Source: Jiella pelagia (GTDB lineage Bacteria > Pseudomonadota > Alphaproteobacteria > Rhizobiales > Rhizobiaceae). Taken from it: DNA of 64,000 nt. Location: the NCBI RefSeq assembly GCF_026898155.1, contig NZ_CP114029.1:1557501-1621500 (forward strand). The letters are read 5' to 3'. The position numbers and the translations under genes are program-made. Below, in pieces: positions 8,108-18,323 of the stretch (positions are counted from its first letter, which is position 1; every line of letters begins with the position of its first letter). Under the pieces are notes generated by a model, which had not been told where the DNA came from, ran no database searches, and worked only from the letters and a program-made list of their open reading frames with translations.

Positions 8108-9532
8108 TCAACCGAACCGGGCGAGCAAGCGCACGGCCCGACGCACGAAGGCCTTTTCGGTATAGGGGCGATAGTAGACCGTTGCGGCGCGCTTTCCAAT
8201 TTCCGACAGTGTCGGATAGGGCGAAATGAAGTCGCGAAGATCGGAGACGGCCATCTTCTTCCCGACCGCGAGCGACAGCATGTTGGTCATCTCGCCGGCG
8301 GCGAGCCCGACGACGCCGGCGCCGATGATGCGCCCGCCCTTGCCCAGAACGAGCTTCACCAGCCCCTCGGTATGGCGTTCCGCCTGGGCCCGGTCGTTTT
8401 CCGCGTAGGGCCAGCGGAGCACGTCGGTCAGCGCGCCGGAGGCTTTGGCCTCGGCTTCCGTGGCGCCGACCTGCCCCAGTTCGGGGTCGGTGAAGGTCAC
8501 ATGCGGCAAATGGTCACGCCGCTCTTTGACCGGCAGGCGGAAGAGGATCGGGCGAAGGACGAGGCCCGCCTGATAGTTGGCGACATGGGTGAATTGCGGG
8601 CCGCCGGCAATGTCGCCGACGGCGTAGACGCGGCGGTTGGTTGTCCGCAGATCCGCGCGGACCTTGATGCCCTTGGCGTCGTAGTCGATGCCGGCGGCCT
8701 TCAGGCCAAGACCCTCGACATTTGGCGCCCGTCCGACAGCGACGAGAAGATGGCTCGCCGCGATCTCCTCGCGGCCCTCGCCCGTCTCGATGGTGATGGA
8801 GGGGCCGGCATCGCCCTTCCTCACGGCGACGACCTTGGCGCCCTTGCGCAGGCTCACCCCCTCCTCCCGCAGCCGGTCGAGAACGACGGCGGCGAGTTCC
8901 GGATCGTCGCGGCCGAGGAACGATCCGGCCTCCAGCACCGTCACCTTCGAGCCGAGCCGACGATGGGCCTGGGCAAGTTCGAGGCCGATCGGACCGCCGC
9001 CGATGATCACGAGATGATCGGGCCTCTCGCGGAGGTCGAAGATCGTCTCGTTGGTGAAGAACGGCGTTTCCTTCAGCCCGTCGATCGGCGGCACGAAGGG
9101 CGATGAGCCGGCGGCGACGACATAGCGGCGCGCCTGGACGATCTGTCCGGAAGCCGAAACGGTCTTTTCGTCGACGAACTCGGCGTGGGATTTCAGCACG
9201 GTGACGCCGAGGCTCTCGAAGCGCTCGACGGAATCGTTCGGCGCAATGGCGTCGACAACGCCGCGGACGTGATCCTTGACGGCGGAAAAATCGACCTGCG
9301 GCTCGCCGGCCGAAATGCCGAAGCGCTTCGCCTCGCGGATCGCGGCGACGTGTTTTCCCGCAGCGATCAGCGCCTTGGAGGGCACGCAGCCATAGTTCAG
9401 GCAGTCGCCGCCCATCGCGCCGCGCTCGATGAGCACGACCTTCACGCCGAAGGCCGCCGCCGCCGCGGCCGTCGTCAGGCCGCCGGAACCGGCGCCGATG
9501 ACGCACAGATCCGGTTTCAATACGGATGCCAT
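8108..9532 (-). CDS. FAD-dependent pyridine nucleotide-disulfide oxidoreductase (mercuric-reductase-like)
   Basis: 474 residues of the class I flavoprotein disulfide reductase family: FAD dinucleotide motif VIGAGSGGL at the N terminus, redox-active cysteine pair in GGDCLNYGCVPSK, NAD(P)H motif IIGGGPIGLELA, second FAD motif RVYAVGDIAGG and a C-terminal dimerisation domain. It lacks an N-terminal metal-binding domain and the vicinal C-terminal cysteines of true MerA, so mercury reduction is unlikely despite common database naming. No other mer gene is present. It is downstream of a TVP38 membrane protein gene on the same strand, a pairing also seen in other proteobacteria, but the joint role is unknown. 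Confidence 0.85.
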   Translation of the reverse strand: MASVLKPDLCVIGAGSGGLTTAAAAAAFGVKVVLIERGAMGGDCLNYGCVPSKALIAAGKHVAAIREAKRFGISAGEPQVDFSAVKDHVRGVVDAIAPNDSVERFESLGVTVLKSHAEFVDEKTVSASGQIVQARRYVVAAGSSPFVPPIDGLKETPFFTNETIFDLRERPDHLVIIGGGPIGLELAQAHRRLGSKVTVLEAGSFLGRDDPELAAVVLDRLREEGVSLRKGAKVVAVRKGDAGPSITIETGEGREEIAASHLLVAVGRAPNVEGLGLKAAGIDYDAKGIKVRADLRTTNRRVYAVGDIAGGPQFTHVANYQAGLVLRPILFRLPVKERRDHLPHVTFTDPELGQVGATEAEAKASGALTDVLRWPYAENDRAQAERHTEGLVKLVLGKGGRIIGAGVVGLAAGEMTNMLSLAVGKKMAVSDLRDFISPYPTLSEIGKRAATVYYRPYTEKAFVRRAVRLLARFG

Positions 9533-9572
9533 TCGCCGCTCCCCTCTCTTCAACGCTTCATGTGATCGTGCC

Positions 9573-10403
9573 TCAGACCGCACGTTTGCGCAGCACCGTC
9601 TTCTTCAGAACCACGCCGAGAATGGCGAGCGCGGCGAGGCCGACAAGGGCGATGGTCATTTCCGTTGTTACGAGGTCAGTGATCGACACGTCGTTCTCGC
9701 CGGCATTGACCAGCGCCTGATCGAGGCCGGAGCCGAGAAATGCATAGACCATCGAGCCGGGGATGATGCCGAGAAAGGTGGTGACGACATAGGTTCCGAG
9801 CGTCACGTCGAAGAAGGCGGGGGCGATATTGACGACGAAGAAGGGCAGCACCGGCGTCAGCCTGAGGATCAGGAGATAGGCGAAGGCGTCGTCGCGAAAG
9901 CCTTCGGCAAAACGTGCGATGGCACCGCCGGACTTCTTGCGCAGGACGTCGCCGAAGGCTGTGCGGGCGGCAAGGAAGAGGATGGTCGCCCCCAGGGTGG
10001 CGCCGATGACCGTCAGCGCCCCGCCGACGAGCCAGCCGAACAGGAAGCCCGAGGCGACCGTCACCAGCGATGCGGCCGGAAAGGACACGGCGACGAGCGC
10101 GGCATAGAGGAAAATGAAACCGGCGCCGGCGAGAAGGAGATTGGCCGAGACCCATTCCATCAGGACGTCCCGGCTGTCGAGAAAGGCCTGCAGCGAAAGA
10201 TAGTGGTGAAGGCCCAGCCAGTAGGCGACGGCCAGCGCCACGACGAGGACGAGAAGCGGCAGGAAGCGCGAGAGGCCAGCGGAGGACTTTGCCGAGCCGT
10301 CTTTCTCCGACGTGGCTGCCGATTTGGGATCGTCACCGTCTGCCACATCGGCAGCCGGCGTTTCAGCACTCGGGTCGTTCGGCTTCGGCCTCGCGATCGG
10401 CAT
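9573..10403 (-). CDS. TVP38/TMEM64 (SNARE-associated, DedA-like) membrane protein
   Basis: 276 residues with a charged, disordered N terminus of about 45 residues and then five or six hydrophobic segments. The family motif region (SGFLFGWLVGGALTVIGATLGATILFLAAR, then LRLTPVLPFFVVNIAPAF) is clear. DedA/TVP38 proteins act in membrane homeostasis, and some relatives flip lipids; the substrate here is unknown. It ends 40 bases before the flavoprotein start, suggesting a two-gene operon. Confidence 0.85.
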   Translation of the reverse strand: MPIARPKPNDPSAETPAADVADGDDPKSAATSEKDGSAKSSAGLSRFLPLLVLVVALAVAYWLGLHHYLSLQAFLDSRDVLMEWVSANLLLAGAGFIFLYAALVAVSFPAASLVTVASGFLFGWLVGGALTVIGATLGATILFLAARTAFGDVLRKKSGGAIARFAEGFRDDAFAYLLILRLTPVLPFFVVNIAPAFFDVTLGTYVVTTFLGIIPGSMVYAFLGSGLDQALVNAGENDVSITDLVTTEMTIALVGLAALAILGVVLKKTVLRKRAV

Positions 10404-10617
10404 GGCGGCTCATGTCTCCGGCTGTCGGACGTGGATACGGCCCGAGCGATTGAACGGCGCCGTCCGGACCAGCAACGGACAGGGGTGGGCGGCATCGACA
10501 TGTCCCACTTCGCCCGCCGATGTGGCGACGTTACCGACTGACGACCACACTTCGGCAACACGGTTGCGTCAACGCCGCCGCAGAGCCGATCCGCCGACCC
10601 GTCTCACGCATCATGCA

Positions 10618-11727
10618 TCACGCCGCCCGGCGCATCTGCGAGCGGATCGCCCGGCCCTTCTCGTCGAACAGACGCATCGCCTCGGGCCTCGCTGTGAGGC
10701 CGATCGTCGTGCCGCGCTGGATGGCGATCTCGCCCGGCAGCTTGGCGACGAAGGGCTCGTCGGCCCGGCCGATGTCGATATAGACCAGCGTCACCTCGCC
10801 AAGCGACTCGGTCAGCACCACCTTGCCGCGGAACGGCGCGCCATGCTCCTCGGTGACGGAGAGATCCTCCGGCCGGATCCCGAGATGGGCCGGTCTTCCC
10901 TGCATCGAGCCGGAGGTCGCGATTGGGAGATCGACCTTCGAGCCGCCCTCCGGCACGACGCGGGTCATCGCGCCGGCGCTCTCGATCTTTGCCGGCAGGA
11001 TGTTCATTGAGGGCGAGCCGAGGAACTTGGCGACGAAGAGATTGTCCGGAGAATTATAAAGATCCATGGGCGAGCCGACCTGCTCGACATTGCCCTTGTT
11101 GAGGACGACGATCCGATCGGCCAGCGTCATCGCCTCCACCTGGTCGTGGGTGACGTAGACCATCGTCGTACCCTCCATCCGCTCGTGCAGCCGGGCGATC
11201 TCGATGCGGGTCTGGACGCGCAACGCCGCGTCGAGATTGGACAAGGGCTCGTCGAACAGAAACACCTGCGGGTCGCGGGTGATCGCCCGGCCGATGGCGA
11301 CACGCTGTCGCTGCCCGCCGGACAGCGCCTTGGGCAGCCGGTCGAGATAGGGCTCGATCTGCAGGATGCGCGCCGCCTCCCTGACCTTCTTGTCGATTTC
11401 GGACTTCGGCGCGCCCTTCTCCAGGGACAGGCCGAAGGCCATGTTCTGATAGACCGTCATGTGCGGATAGAGCGCGTAACTCTGAAACACCATGGCGATG
11501 CCGCGCTGCTTGGGCGTCAGCGCGTTCACCACCTTGTCGCCGATTTCCAGCGTGCCGCCGCTGATGTCCTCCAGCCCCGCAATAACGCGCAGCAGCGTCG
11601 ACTTCCCGCAGCCGGACGGGCCGACGAAGACGACGAACTCGCCGGCGCGGATGTCGAGGTCGATGCCGTGCAGCACCTCGACCGAGCCATAGGCCTTGCG
11701 GACCCCGGTGAGCTTGAGATTGGCCAT
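10618..11727 (-). CDS. Sugar ABC transporter ATPase (MsmK/UgpC/AglK type)
   Basis: 369 residues with the full set of ABC ATPase motifs: Walker A GPSGCGKST, signature LSGGQRQRV, Walker B VFLFDEPLSNLD, and the H-loop THDQVEA. The C-terminal third is the TOBE/MalK-type regulatory domain (HLGIRPEDL). It energises the sugar importer encoded just upstream; MalK-type ATPases often serve several sugar permeases. GGGAGG precedes the ATG. It is the last gene of the alpha-glucoside operon, 29 bases after the glucosidase. Confidence 0.9.
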   Translation of the reverse strand: MANLKLTGVRKAYGSVEVLHGIDLDIRAGEFVVFVGPSGCGKSTLLRVIAGLEDISGGTLEIGDKVVNALTPKQRGIAMVFQSYALYPHMTVYQNMAFGLSLEKGAPKSEIDKKVREAARILQIEPYLDRLPKALSGGQRQRVAIGRAITRDPQVFLFDEPLSNLDAALRVQTRIEIARLHERMEGTTMVYVTHDQVEAMTLADRIVVLNKGNVEQVGSPMDLYNSPDNLFVAKFLGSPSMNILPAKIESAGAMTRVVPEGGSKVDLPIATSGSMQGRPAHLGIRPEDLSVTEEHGAPFRGKVVLTESLGEVTLVYIDIGRADEPFVAKLPGEIAIQRGTTIGLTARPEAMRLFDEKGRAIRSQMRRAA

Positions 11728-11756
11728 CAGATCCTCCCAAATCCGTGGGCGCTCGC

Positions 11757-13436
11757 TCAGAGCGCGCCGATGAAACCGTCGTGGTCGCCGAGATGAATGA
11801 GCGTCCCCTCGCGGCGGCCGGCAAAGCCGTGGCCGCCCAGCGGGTGCGGGTCCAGACCCTCAGGCAGCGGAAAGACGCCAGCATCCTCGGACAGATTGAA
11901 GACGCAAAGGAGCGACTTGCCCTCGCCCTGCCGCAGGAAGGCAAGGATGCCCGCCGGCGCGTCGAGGAAGCGGATCGCGCCTTCGGCCAGCACCGGATGG
12001 GCGGCACGAAAGCCGATCAGGCCGCGATAGAAGTGCAGCAGCGAGCCTTGATCGGCCTCCATCGCGTCGACGGCGCGCGCCGCATGTTCCGGCGGCACCG
12101 GCAGCCAGGGACGCACCGGCGAAAAGCCGGCATGGGCGCTCGCCGCCTCCCAGGCCATCGGCGTGCGGCAGCCGTCGCGGCCCTTCACCTCCGGCCAGAA
12201 ATTGATGCCGTAGGGATCGACCAGATCCTCATAGGCGACGTCCGCCTCGGTCAACCCCAACTCCTCGCCCTGATAGAGACAGACCGAGCCGCGCAAGGTC
12301 AGAAGAATACCGGCCGCCAGCCGCAGGGCGCACTCGGCGTCGCGGCCGCCGGCGGTCCATCTTGTGGCGTGGCGCTCGACATCGTGGTTCGAGAAGGCCC
12401 AGCAGGCCCACCCTTCCGGCCCCGCCGCCTCGAACCGCTCGACGATCGCGCGAATGGCCTGCGGCTCCGGCATATTGCCGGAGAGGAAGTCGAAGGCGTA
12501 GCACATCTGCAGCCTGTCCGGCCCGGTGGTGTATTCGGCCATCAACTCGACGCCGCGGATGCGCTCGCCGACCTCGCCGACGGCCATCGCGCCGTATTCG
12601 TCGAGGAGCGCGCGCAATTCAGCGAAGAAGACCAGCACCTCCGGCCGGTTCTTGTCGTGGACGTGATCCTGGAAATTGTAGGGTTGGTTGCGCGAGGCCA
12701 TCACCTCGGACTGAAGCCCCGCATCGAGCGGCGGATTGTCCCGCAGCCCGGCGTCGTGGAAATAAAAGTTCGCCGTATCGAGCCGAAAGCCGTCGACGCA
12801 GCGATCGAGCCAGAAACGGACGTCGTCGAGCAGCGCCCGCCGGACCGCCTCGTTGTGGAAATTGAGGTCCGGCTGCGAGGCGAGGAAGTTGTGGAGGTAG
12901 TATTGCCGTCGCCGGGAATCCCACTCCCAGGACGTGCCGCCGAAGACCGAGAGCCAGTTGTTCGGCGGCGTGCCGTCTGGCTTGGGGTCCGCCCAGACAT
13001 ACCAGTCGGCCCTGGCGTTGTCGCGGCTCGAGCGGCTCGTCACGAACCAGGGGTGGAGGTTCGAGGTGTGGGACAGGACCTGATCGATGATCACCTTCAG
13101 ACCAAGCCGGTGCGCCTCGGCGACGAGGGCGTCGAAGTCGGCGAGCGTCCCAAAGATCGGATCGACGTCGCGATAGTTCGCGATGTCGTAGCCAAAGTCC
13201 TTCATCGGCGAGGTCATGAAGGGCGAGATCCAGATCGCATCGACGCCGAGCGATGCGACGTGGGAAAGACGGCGGGTGATGCCGGCGAGATCGCCGATGC
13301 CGTCGCCGTTCGAGTCCTGAAACGACCGCGGATAGATCTGGTAGAGGACGCAGCCGCGCCACCAGTCCCTGTCCTGCCTCATGGCGGAAGCACTGTGGGC
13401 GGCAACTTCGGCCCTGTCGTCCAAGCCACTCTCCAT
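11757..13436 (-). CDS. GH13 alpha-glucosidase
   Basis: 559-residue glycoside hydrolase family 13 enzyme without a signal peptide, so cytoplasmic. The family regions are visible: DQVLSHTS (region I), DGFRLDTANFYFHD with the nucleophile aspartate (region II), VGEVGE with the acid/base glutamate (region III) and FSNHDVER (region IV). QIYPRSFQDSNGDGIGDL at the N terminus is typical of the oligo-1,6-glucosidase/alpha-glucosidase (AglA-like) subgroup. It probably hydrolyses imported maltose, sucrose, trehalulose or other alpha-glucosides. Its ATG overlaps the GNAT gene stop (TGATG), supporting the start and translational coupling. Confidence 0.9.
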   Translation of the reverse strand: MESGLDDRAEVAAHSASAMRQDRDWWRGCVLYQIYPRSFQDSNGDGIGDLAGITRRLSHVASLGVDAIWISPFMTSPMKDFGYDIANYRDVDPIFGTLADFDALVAEAHRLGLKVIIDQVLSHTSNLHPWFVTSRSSRDNARADWYVWADPKPDGTPPNNWLSVFGGTSWEWDSRRRQYYLHNFLASQPDLNFHNEAVRRALLDDVRFWLDRCVDGFRLDTANFYFHDAGLRDNPPLDAGLQSEVMASRNQPYNFQDHVHDKNRPEVLVFFAELRALLDEYGAMAVGEVGERIRGVELMAEYTTGPDRLQMCYAFDFLSGNMPEPQAIRAIVERFEAAGPEGWACWAFSNHDVERHATRWTAGGRDAECALRLAAGILLTLRGSVCLYQGEELGLTEADVAYEDLVDPYGINFWPEVKGRDGCRTPMAWEAASAHAGFSPVRPWLPVPPEHAARAVDAMEADQGSLLHFYRGLIGFRAAHPVLAEGAIRFLDAPAGILAFLRQGEGKSLLCVFNLSEDAGVFPLPEGLDPHPLGGHGFAGRREGTLIHLGDHDGFIGAL

Positions 13437-13950
13437 CAGGTGGCGGCCTCGAAGGCCGGGTGGTAGGTGATCTCGCCTTGCGGAGCGGGCGGTACGAAAA
13501 CCAGTCTCTGCACAAACCGCGCCGGCAGGCCGCGATAGGTCAGGCTGGGATCGCTGGCAAAGCCGAAGCGGCCATAGAAAGCTGGATCGCCAAGGAGCAC
13601 ACAGCCATTGACGCCCATCGCCTTCAACCGGTCCAAGCCGTCTGCGACGAGTGCCTTGCCGACGCCCTGCCGTTGCGATCGCGGCCAGACCGACACCGGT
13701 CCAAGGCCGTACCAGCCCCCTCGCCACTTTCGACCGAGACCTCTGAAAAGGCGACATGGCCGAGGATGCCTCCTTCGTCGTCAACCGCGACGAGCGACAG
13801 CACCAGGGCGTGGGCCATTCTCAAGCCGTCAATGATCGCGCCCTCCCTGTGGTCGCTATGGCTCGCCTGGCGGAAGGCTGCTTCGGTCAGCGCGCGGATC
13901 GCCTCGACATCGGCGGGCATTTCCGGGCGGATCGTCTGCAGCACCGCCAT
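13436..13950 (-). CDS. GNAT family N-acetyltransferase, frameshift in a G run
   Basis: The N-terminal half (MAVLQTIRPEMPADVEAIRALTEAAFRQ) and the C-terminal half (VSVWPRSQRQGVGKALV, the acetyl-CoA-binding motif A, then GFASDPSLTYRGLP) lie in different frames. They join if the run of five cytosines at about 13716-13722 (G run on the coding strand) had six. The repaired protein would be about 171 residues, similar to the YhbS-like group. It sits inside the sugar operon, two bases after the second permease and overlapping the glucosidase start. The acceptor is unknown. A homopolymer error or a true pseudogene cannot be distinguished here. Confidence 0.75.
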
Positions 13951-13952
13951 TC

Positions 13953-14780
<828 letters not shown>

Positions 14781-14781
14781 C

Positions 14782-15783
14782 TCAGTTCCCCCTGCCGCCG
14801 AGATCAAGCCGGGCGATCTTGATATAGAACAAGGTGATGAAGGCGATCACCAGGAAGAGCAGCGTCGAGGCCGCCGACCCATAGGCGAACTTGTCGAACT
14901 GGAAGAGGTTTTCCTGGGCGAAAACCGACATCGATTTCGTCTGGGTGTTGTTCGGCGTCAGGACGTAAATCAGGTCGAAAACCCGCAGGGCATCCAGCGC
15001 CCGGAAGATCACCGCGACGAGGATCGCCGGGCGGATCAAGGGCAGCGTCACCTTCCAGAACACCTTGACCGGATGGATGCCGTCGATCTTGGCCGCCTCG
15101 TAGACGTCGCCCGGCACCATCTGTAGCCCGGCGAGGATGAGCAGCGCCATGAACGGCGTCGTCTTCCACACGTCGACGATGATCACCGCCCACATCGCCG
15201 TATCGGGGCTCGCCGTCCAGGCAACGGGAGAAGAGATGATGCCGAGCGTCATCAGCATGTCGTTGAGGATGCCGAACTGGTCGTTCATCATCCAGGCCCA
15301 CATCTTGGCCGAGACGATGGTCGGGATCGCCCAGGGGATGAGGACGGCAGCACGGACGAAGGCGCGGCCCTTGAACTCGGCATTGAGGACAAGGGCGAAG
15401 ACGAGGCCGAGCACCGTCTCGATGGCGACCGAAATGACCGAATAATAGACGGTGTTGTAGACCGCGTTCCACCACTGGGGATCGAAGAGCAGGCCGAAAT
15501 ACTCGCCCTCCCCGTCGCCGTAGTCGACATATTCCCAGTAGTTGCGCAGGCCGACGAATTCGGCGCCTTCAAGGTCGGAAAGGCTGGCATTGGTCAGCGA
15601 GAACCAGATGGTCTTCACAAGCGGCCAGCCAGCGACGAGGGCAAGTACCAGAAGCATCGGCGCGAGGAACAGCCAGGCCGACCTCAGGCGCTGGCGGGAT
15701 AGATCGGAGCGCGGCCGCGGGCCCTCTCGCTCGACATCGAGCGCCTTGTCGGTCGGCGGCACGCCCGCCTGAACGTTTGCCAT
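14782..15783 (-). CDS. Sugar ABC transporter permease, MalF/ThuF type
   Basis: 333 residues with a hydrophilic N terminus of about 35 residues, six transmembrane helices and the EAA loop YEAAKIDGIHPVKVFWKVTLPL. FDLIYVLTPNNTQTKSMS is typical of the MalF/ThuF half of disaccharide importers. It is separated from the binding-protein gene by 168 bases that contain a strong hairpin, and is followed directly by the second permease. Confidence 0.88.
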   Translation of the reverse strand: MANVQAGVPPTDKALDVEREGPRPRSDLSRQRLRSAWLFLAPMLLVLALVAGWPLVKTIWFSLTNASLSDLEGAEFVGLRNYWEYVDYGDGEGEYFGLLFDPQWWNAVYNTVYYSVISVAIETVLGLVFALVLNAEFKGRAFVRAAVLIPWAIPTIVSAKMWAWMMNDQFGILNDMLMTLGIISSPVAWTASPDTAMWAVIIVDVWKTTPFMALLILAGLQMVPGDVYEAAKIDGIHPVKVFWKVTLPLIRPAILVAVIFRALDALRVFDLIYVLTPNNTQTKSMSVFAQENLFQFDKFAYGSAASTLLFLVIAFITLFYIKIARLDLGGRGN

Positions 15784-15909
15784 GCTCTCCTCCCCGTCGG
15801 ATGCCGCGATCGCGCGAAGCCTGCCGGATTGTCCGGTTTCCAGCCCGTCGCGATCGTTTCATGAGCCGTCGGCGGGACGCCCTGCGGTCGCCGACGCCGA
15901 GTGGCGAGG

Positions 15910-15937
15910 TGCGGGAGGCTCTCGCGAGACTCCCGCA
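15910..15937 (-). terminator. Hairpin between binding-protein and permease genes
   Basis: Perfect 8-base arms TGCGGGAG and CTCCCGCA around a loop that is itself self-complementary (TCTCGCGAGA). It lies 15 bases beyond the stop of the binding-protein gene and has no U-rich tail, so it is more likely an RNA-stabilising or attenuating structure than a full terminator. Such hairpins commonly make the binding protein more abundant than the permeases in ABC operons. Confidence 0.6.
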
Positions 15938-15951
15938 GCCTCAGGCGGGGA

Positions 15952-17217
15952 TCACTCCCAGGCGCTGCGCTTCAGGCGGCGCAGCCGCTTTTCCAACTGG
16001 TCGAGATTGTCGGCCGCCGAGCCGCGCCCCGACATCGTCTCGTTGACGGCGGTCCAGAACTCCTTGGAGACCTCGTTGTACTGCTTCTGGGTCGGCGCCG
16101 ACGGCCGCGGCACGGCGTTCTCGACCACGTCACCCCATCTGGTGACGATCGGCTGCGCCTCGGCGATCTCCGGGTCGTCGTAGAGCGAGGGAACGGTCGG
16201 CAGGCGGGCGGTGTTCATCGCCCGCTCCTTCTGGGCCTTTTCGGAGCCGAGGAACTTCACGAGCGCAATGGCCGCGTCCTGATGCTGGGAATATTTCGAC
16301 ACGGCAAGATTCCAGCCGCCGAGGCAGGCAGCCGACTTGCCGCCCTCGCCCGCCGGAAGCGGCACCACGTCGAACTTGCCCTTGACCGCACTGTCATCGC
16401 CCGCCGACAAGGCGTAGGCATAGGGCCAGTTGCGCATGAAGACGGCATTGCCGGTCTGCCAGACGCCGCGCGACTCCTCCTCTTTGTATGAGAGGACACC
16501 TTCCGGCGCGATCGTGCCGATCCAGCCCTTGGCCATCTCGATGGCCTCGGCGGCTTTCTCGTTGTTGATGGTGATCTCGCCATCCGGCGAGACGATCTGG
16601 CCGCCGCCGTTCGAGGCTACCCATTCGAGTGCGTCGCAGGTCAGGCCCTCATAGGGCGCGCCCTGGAAGACGAAGCCGTTCATCTGGGAATTGCCGGCCT
16701 CGCGCTCCTTGTCCTGGATCTCCTTGGCCGTCTCGGTCAGCTCAGCCCAGGTCTTCGGCGGCTCCTTGCCGTATTTTTCCAGAAGGTCGGTGCGGTAATA
16801 CAGCGCCGGCGCGTCGGTATACATCGGGAACGCGACGAGCTTGCCGTCGACCGTCTGGGACTGGATGACCGAGGGGTTGTGCTTGGGGATCTCGTCCTTC
16901 ATCGCCTCGGAAAGATCGACGAAGCTGGCGGCCAGCTGCGGCGCCCAGATCACGTCGGTGCGGTAGACGTCGACATCCTCGTTGCCGGCGGACAGCCACA
17001 GCCGATACTGACCGAACTGATCCGTCGTCGACGCCGGCATTTCGACGATCTTGACGGTGTGGCCGCTCTCCTTCTCGAACGCGTCGAGCTGCATGCGCAG
17101 TTCGGAGATGTCCTTGCCGATGGAGCCGGCGACGAGCGCCAGTTCATCGGCCTTGGCGGCTCCACCGGACATGAGCGCGGTTGCGGCCACGGCGACGGCC
17201 ATGTTGCGGAACTTCAT
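15952..17217 (-). CDS. Sugar-binding protein of alpha-glucoside/trehalose-type ABC transporter
   Basis: 421 residues of the type 1 extracellular solute-binding family (MalE-like). A signal peptide is visible (MKFRNMAVAVAATALMSGGAAKA, cut near residue 23), so it is periplasmic. Its segments resemble trehalose/maltose-binding proteins such as rhizobial ThuE, but ligand specificity cannot be fixed by eye. GGGAGG precedes the ATG. First gene of the operon: binding protein, two permeases, GNAT, alpha-glucosidase, ATPase. The glucosidase argues for alpha-linked di- or oligosaccharides. Confidence 0.85.
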   Translation of the reverse strand: MKFRNMAVAVAATALMSGGAAKADELALVAGSIGKDISELRMQLDAFEKESGHTVKIVEMPASTTDQFGQYRLWLSAGNEDVDVYRTDVIWAPQLAASFVDLSEAMKDEIPKHNPSVIQSQTVDGKLVAFPMYTDAPALYYRTDLLEKYGKEPPKTWAELTETAKEIQDKEREAGNSQMNGFVFQGAPYEGLTCDALEWVASNGGGQIVSPDGEITINNEKAAEAIEMAKGWIGTIAPEGVLSYKEEESRGVWQTGNAVFMRNWPYAYALSAGDDSAVKGKFDVVPLPAGEGGKSAACLGGWNLAVSKYSQHQDAAIALVKFLGSEKAQKERAMNTARLPTVPSLYDDPEIAEAQPIVTRWGDVVENAVPRPSAPTQKQYNEVSKEFWTAVNETMSGRGSAADNLDQLEKRLRRLKRSAWE

Positions 17218-17561
17218 CCGACTTCCTCCCATCGTTGTCGTCGATGCGACACATGCCGGCGCGTCTTTGCGACGTCTGTGGACAATCGGCTCCACCACTC
17301 CCATGGCCGGCGCCGCGTCGCATCCCGTTCTTCATGAATGCTAGCCGAAGAAGAAGGAAAGGCAAGTTGCGCGGAGGAAGTTAGTTTGCCGGCGGCGAGA
17401 CACGACCAGCGGCCTCGGCGCGCCCCACGCAGTCAGGATGCGCGGCCTGCGCCGGCCGACTGCGCATCGCCGGAGCCCCTTGGTCGCGCGAAGCAGGCGG
17501 CTAGACACATGCAGAAACGGACAGGCGGCCGGGTGCGGCGGCCGATGCCGCCGGCCCGTCC
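17218..17561. other. Intergenic region upstream of the sugar operon
   Basis: No convincing gene. It should hold the promoter of the minus-strand sugar operon; a possible sigma-70 element on the minus strand is TTGCCT, a 16-base gap, then TAGCAT (about 17338-17365). No adjacent LacI-type regulator is present. The part next to urtE holds the hairpin at 17536-17553. Confidence 0.4.
17536..17553 (-). terminator. Hairpin downstream of urtE
   Basis: Seven-base perfect arms (CGGCGGC / GCCGCCG) with a four-base loop, nine bases after the urtE stop. The following sequence is not strongly U-rich, so termination efficiency is uncertain, but position and stability fit the end of the urt operon. Confidence 0.45.
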
Positions 17562-18257
17562 TCAGACCGTGAGATGCTTGCGCACCTCGAGGTCGTCGAG
17601 GCCTTCCGCCGGCCCGTCGAAGACGATCTCGCCGCGGTCCATGACATAGACCTTGTCGGCGAGTTCGCGGCAGAAATCGAGATATTGCTCGACGAGAAGG
17701 ATGGCGATGCCGGAATTGTCCTTCAGGAAGCGGATCGCCCGGCCGATGTCCTTGATGATCGAGGGCTGGATGCCCTCGGTGGGTTCGTCCAGCACCAGGA
17801 GCCGCGGCCGGGTGACGAGTGCCCGGCCGATCGCCAGCTGCTGTTGCTGGCCGCCGGAGAGATCGCCGCCGCGGCGCGTCAGCATGCCCTTCAAAACGGG
17901 AAAAAGCTCGAAAACGTGATCGGGGATGGAGCGCTCCGAGGCCTTCAGCGGCGCATAGCCGGTCTGGAGGTTCTCCTTCACCGTCAACAGCGGGAAGATC
18001 TCCCGGCCCTGCGGCACGAAGCCGATGCCGCGCCGGGCGCGGTTATACGGCGCCTCGCGGCCCATCACCTCGCCCTCGAAGGCGATCTCGCCGCGGCGGA
18101 TCGGCTGCTGGCCGACGACGGCACGCAGGAGCGACGTCTTGCCGACGCCGTTGCGCCCGAGGACGCAGGTGATCTCGCCGCTCTTGGCCGAGAGAGAGAC
18201 GTTCCGCAGCGCCTGAGCGGCGCCGTAGTAGAGATCGACGTTGGAGACGGTCAGCAT
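17562..18257 (-). CDS. urtE: Urea ABC transporter ATPase UrtE
   Basis: 231 residues, LivF-type ABC ATPase: Walker A GRNGVGKTS, signature LSGGQQQQLAIGRAL, Walker B LLVLDEPTEGIQPS. EGIQPSIIKDIGRAI is characteristic of UrtE. It pairs with UrtD to power high-affinity urea uptake through UrtB/UrtC. It is the last gene of the cluster, separated from urtD by about 350 bases of repeat-rich DNA, so its expression may partly uncouple from the rest. Confidence 0.93.
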   Translation of the reverse strand: MLTVSNVDLYYGAAQALRNVSLSAKSGEITCVLGRNGVGKTSLLRAVVGQQPIRRGEIAFEGEVMGREAPYNRARRGIGFVPQGREIFPLLTVKENLQTGYAPLKASERSIPDHVFELFPVLKGMLTRRGGDLSGGQQQQLAIGRALVTRPRLLVLDEPTEGIQPSIIKDIGRAIRFLKDNSGIAILLVEQYLDFCRELADKVYVMDRGEIVFDGPAEGLDDLEVRKHLTV

Positions 18258-18323
18258 GGGGCGGATTCCTTCGCTGGGCCGTCGGTTCTCTCGCTCGGGA
18301 GGCGTGAAGCCTTGATATTCGTC

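Noticed and set aside
8108-9532. True mercuric reductase (merA)
   Set aside because: No MerR, MerT or MerP genes, no N-terminal heavy-metal domain and no C-terminal vicinal cysteines.
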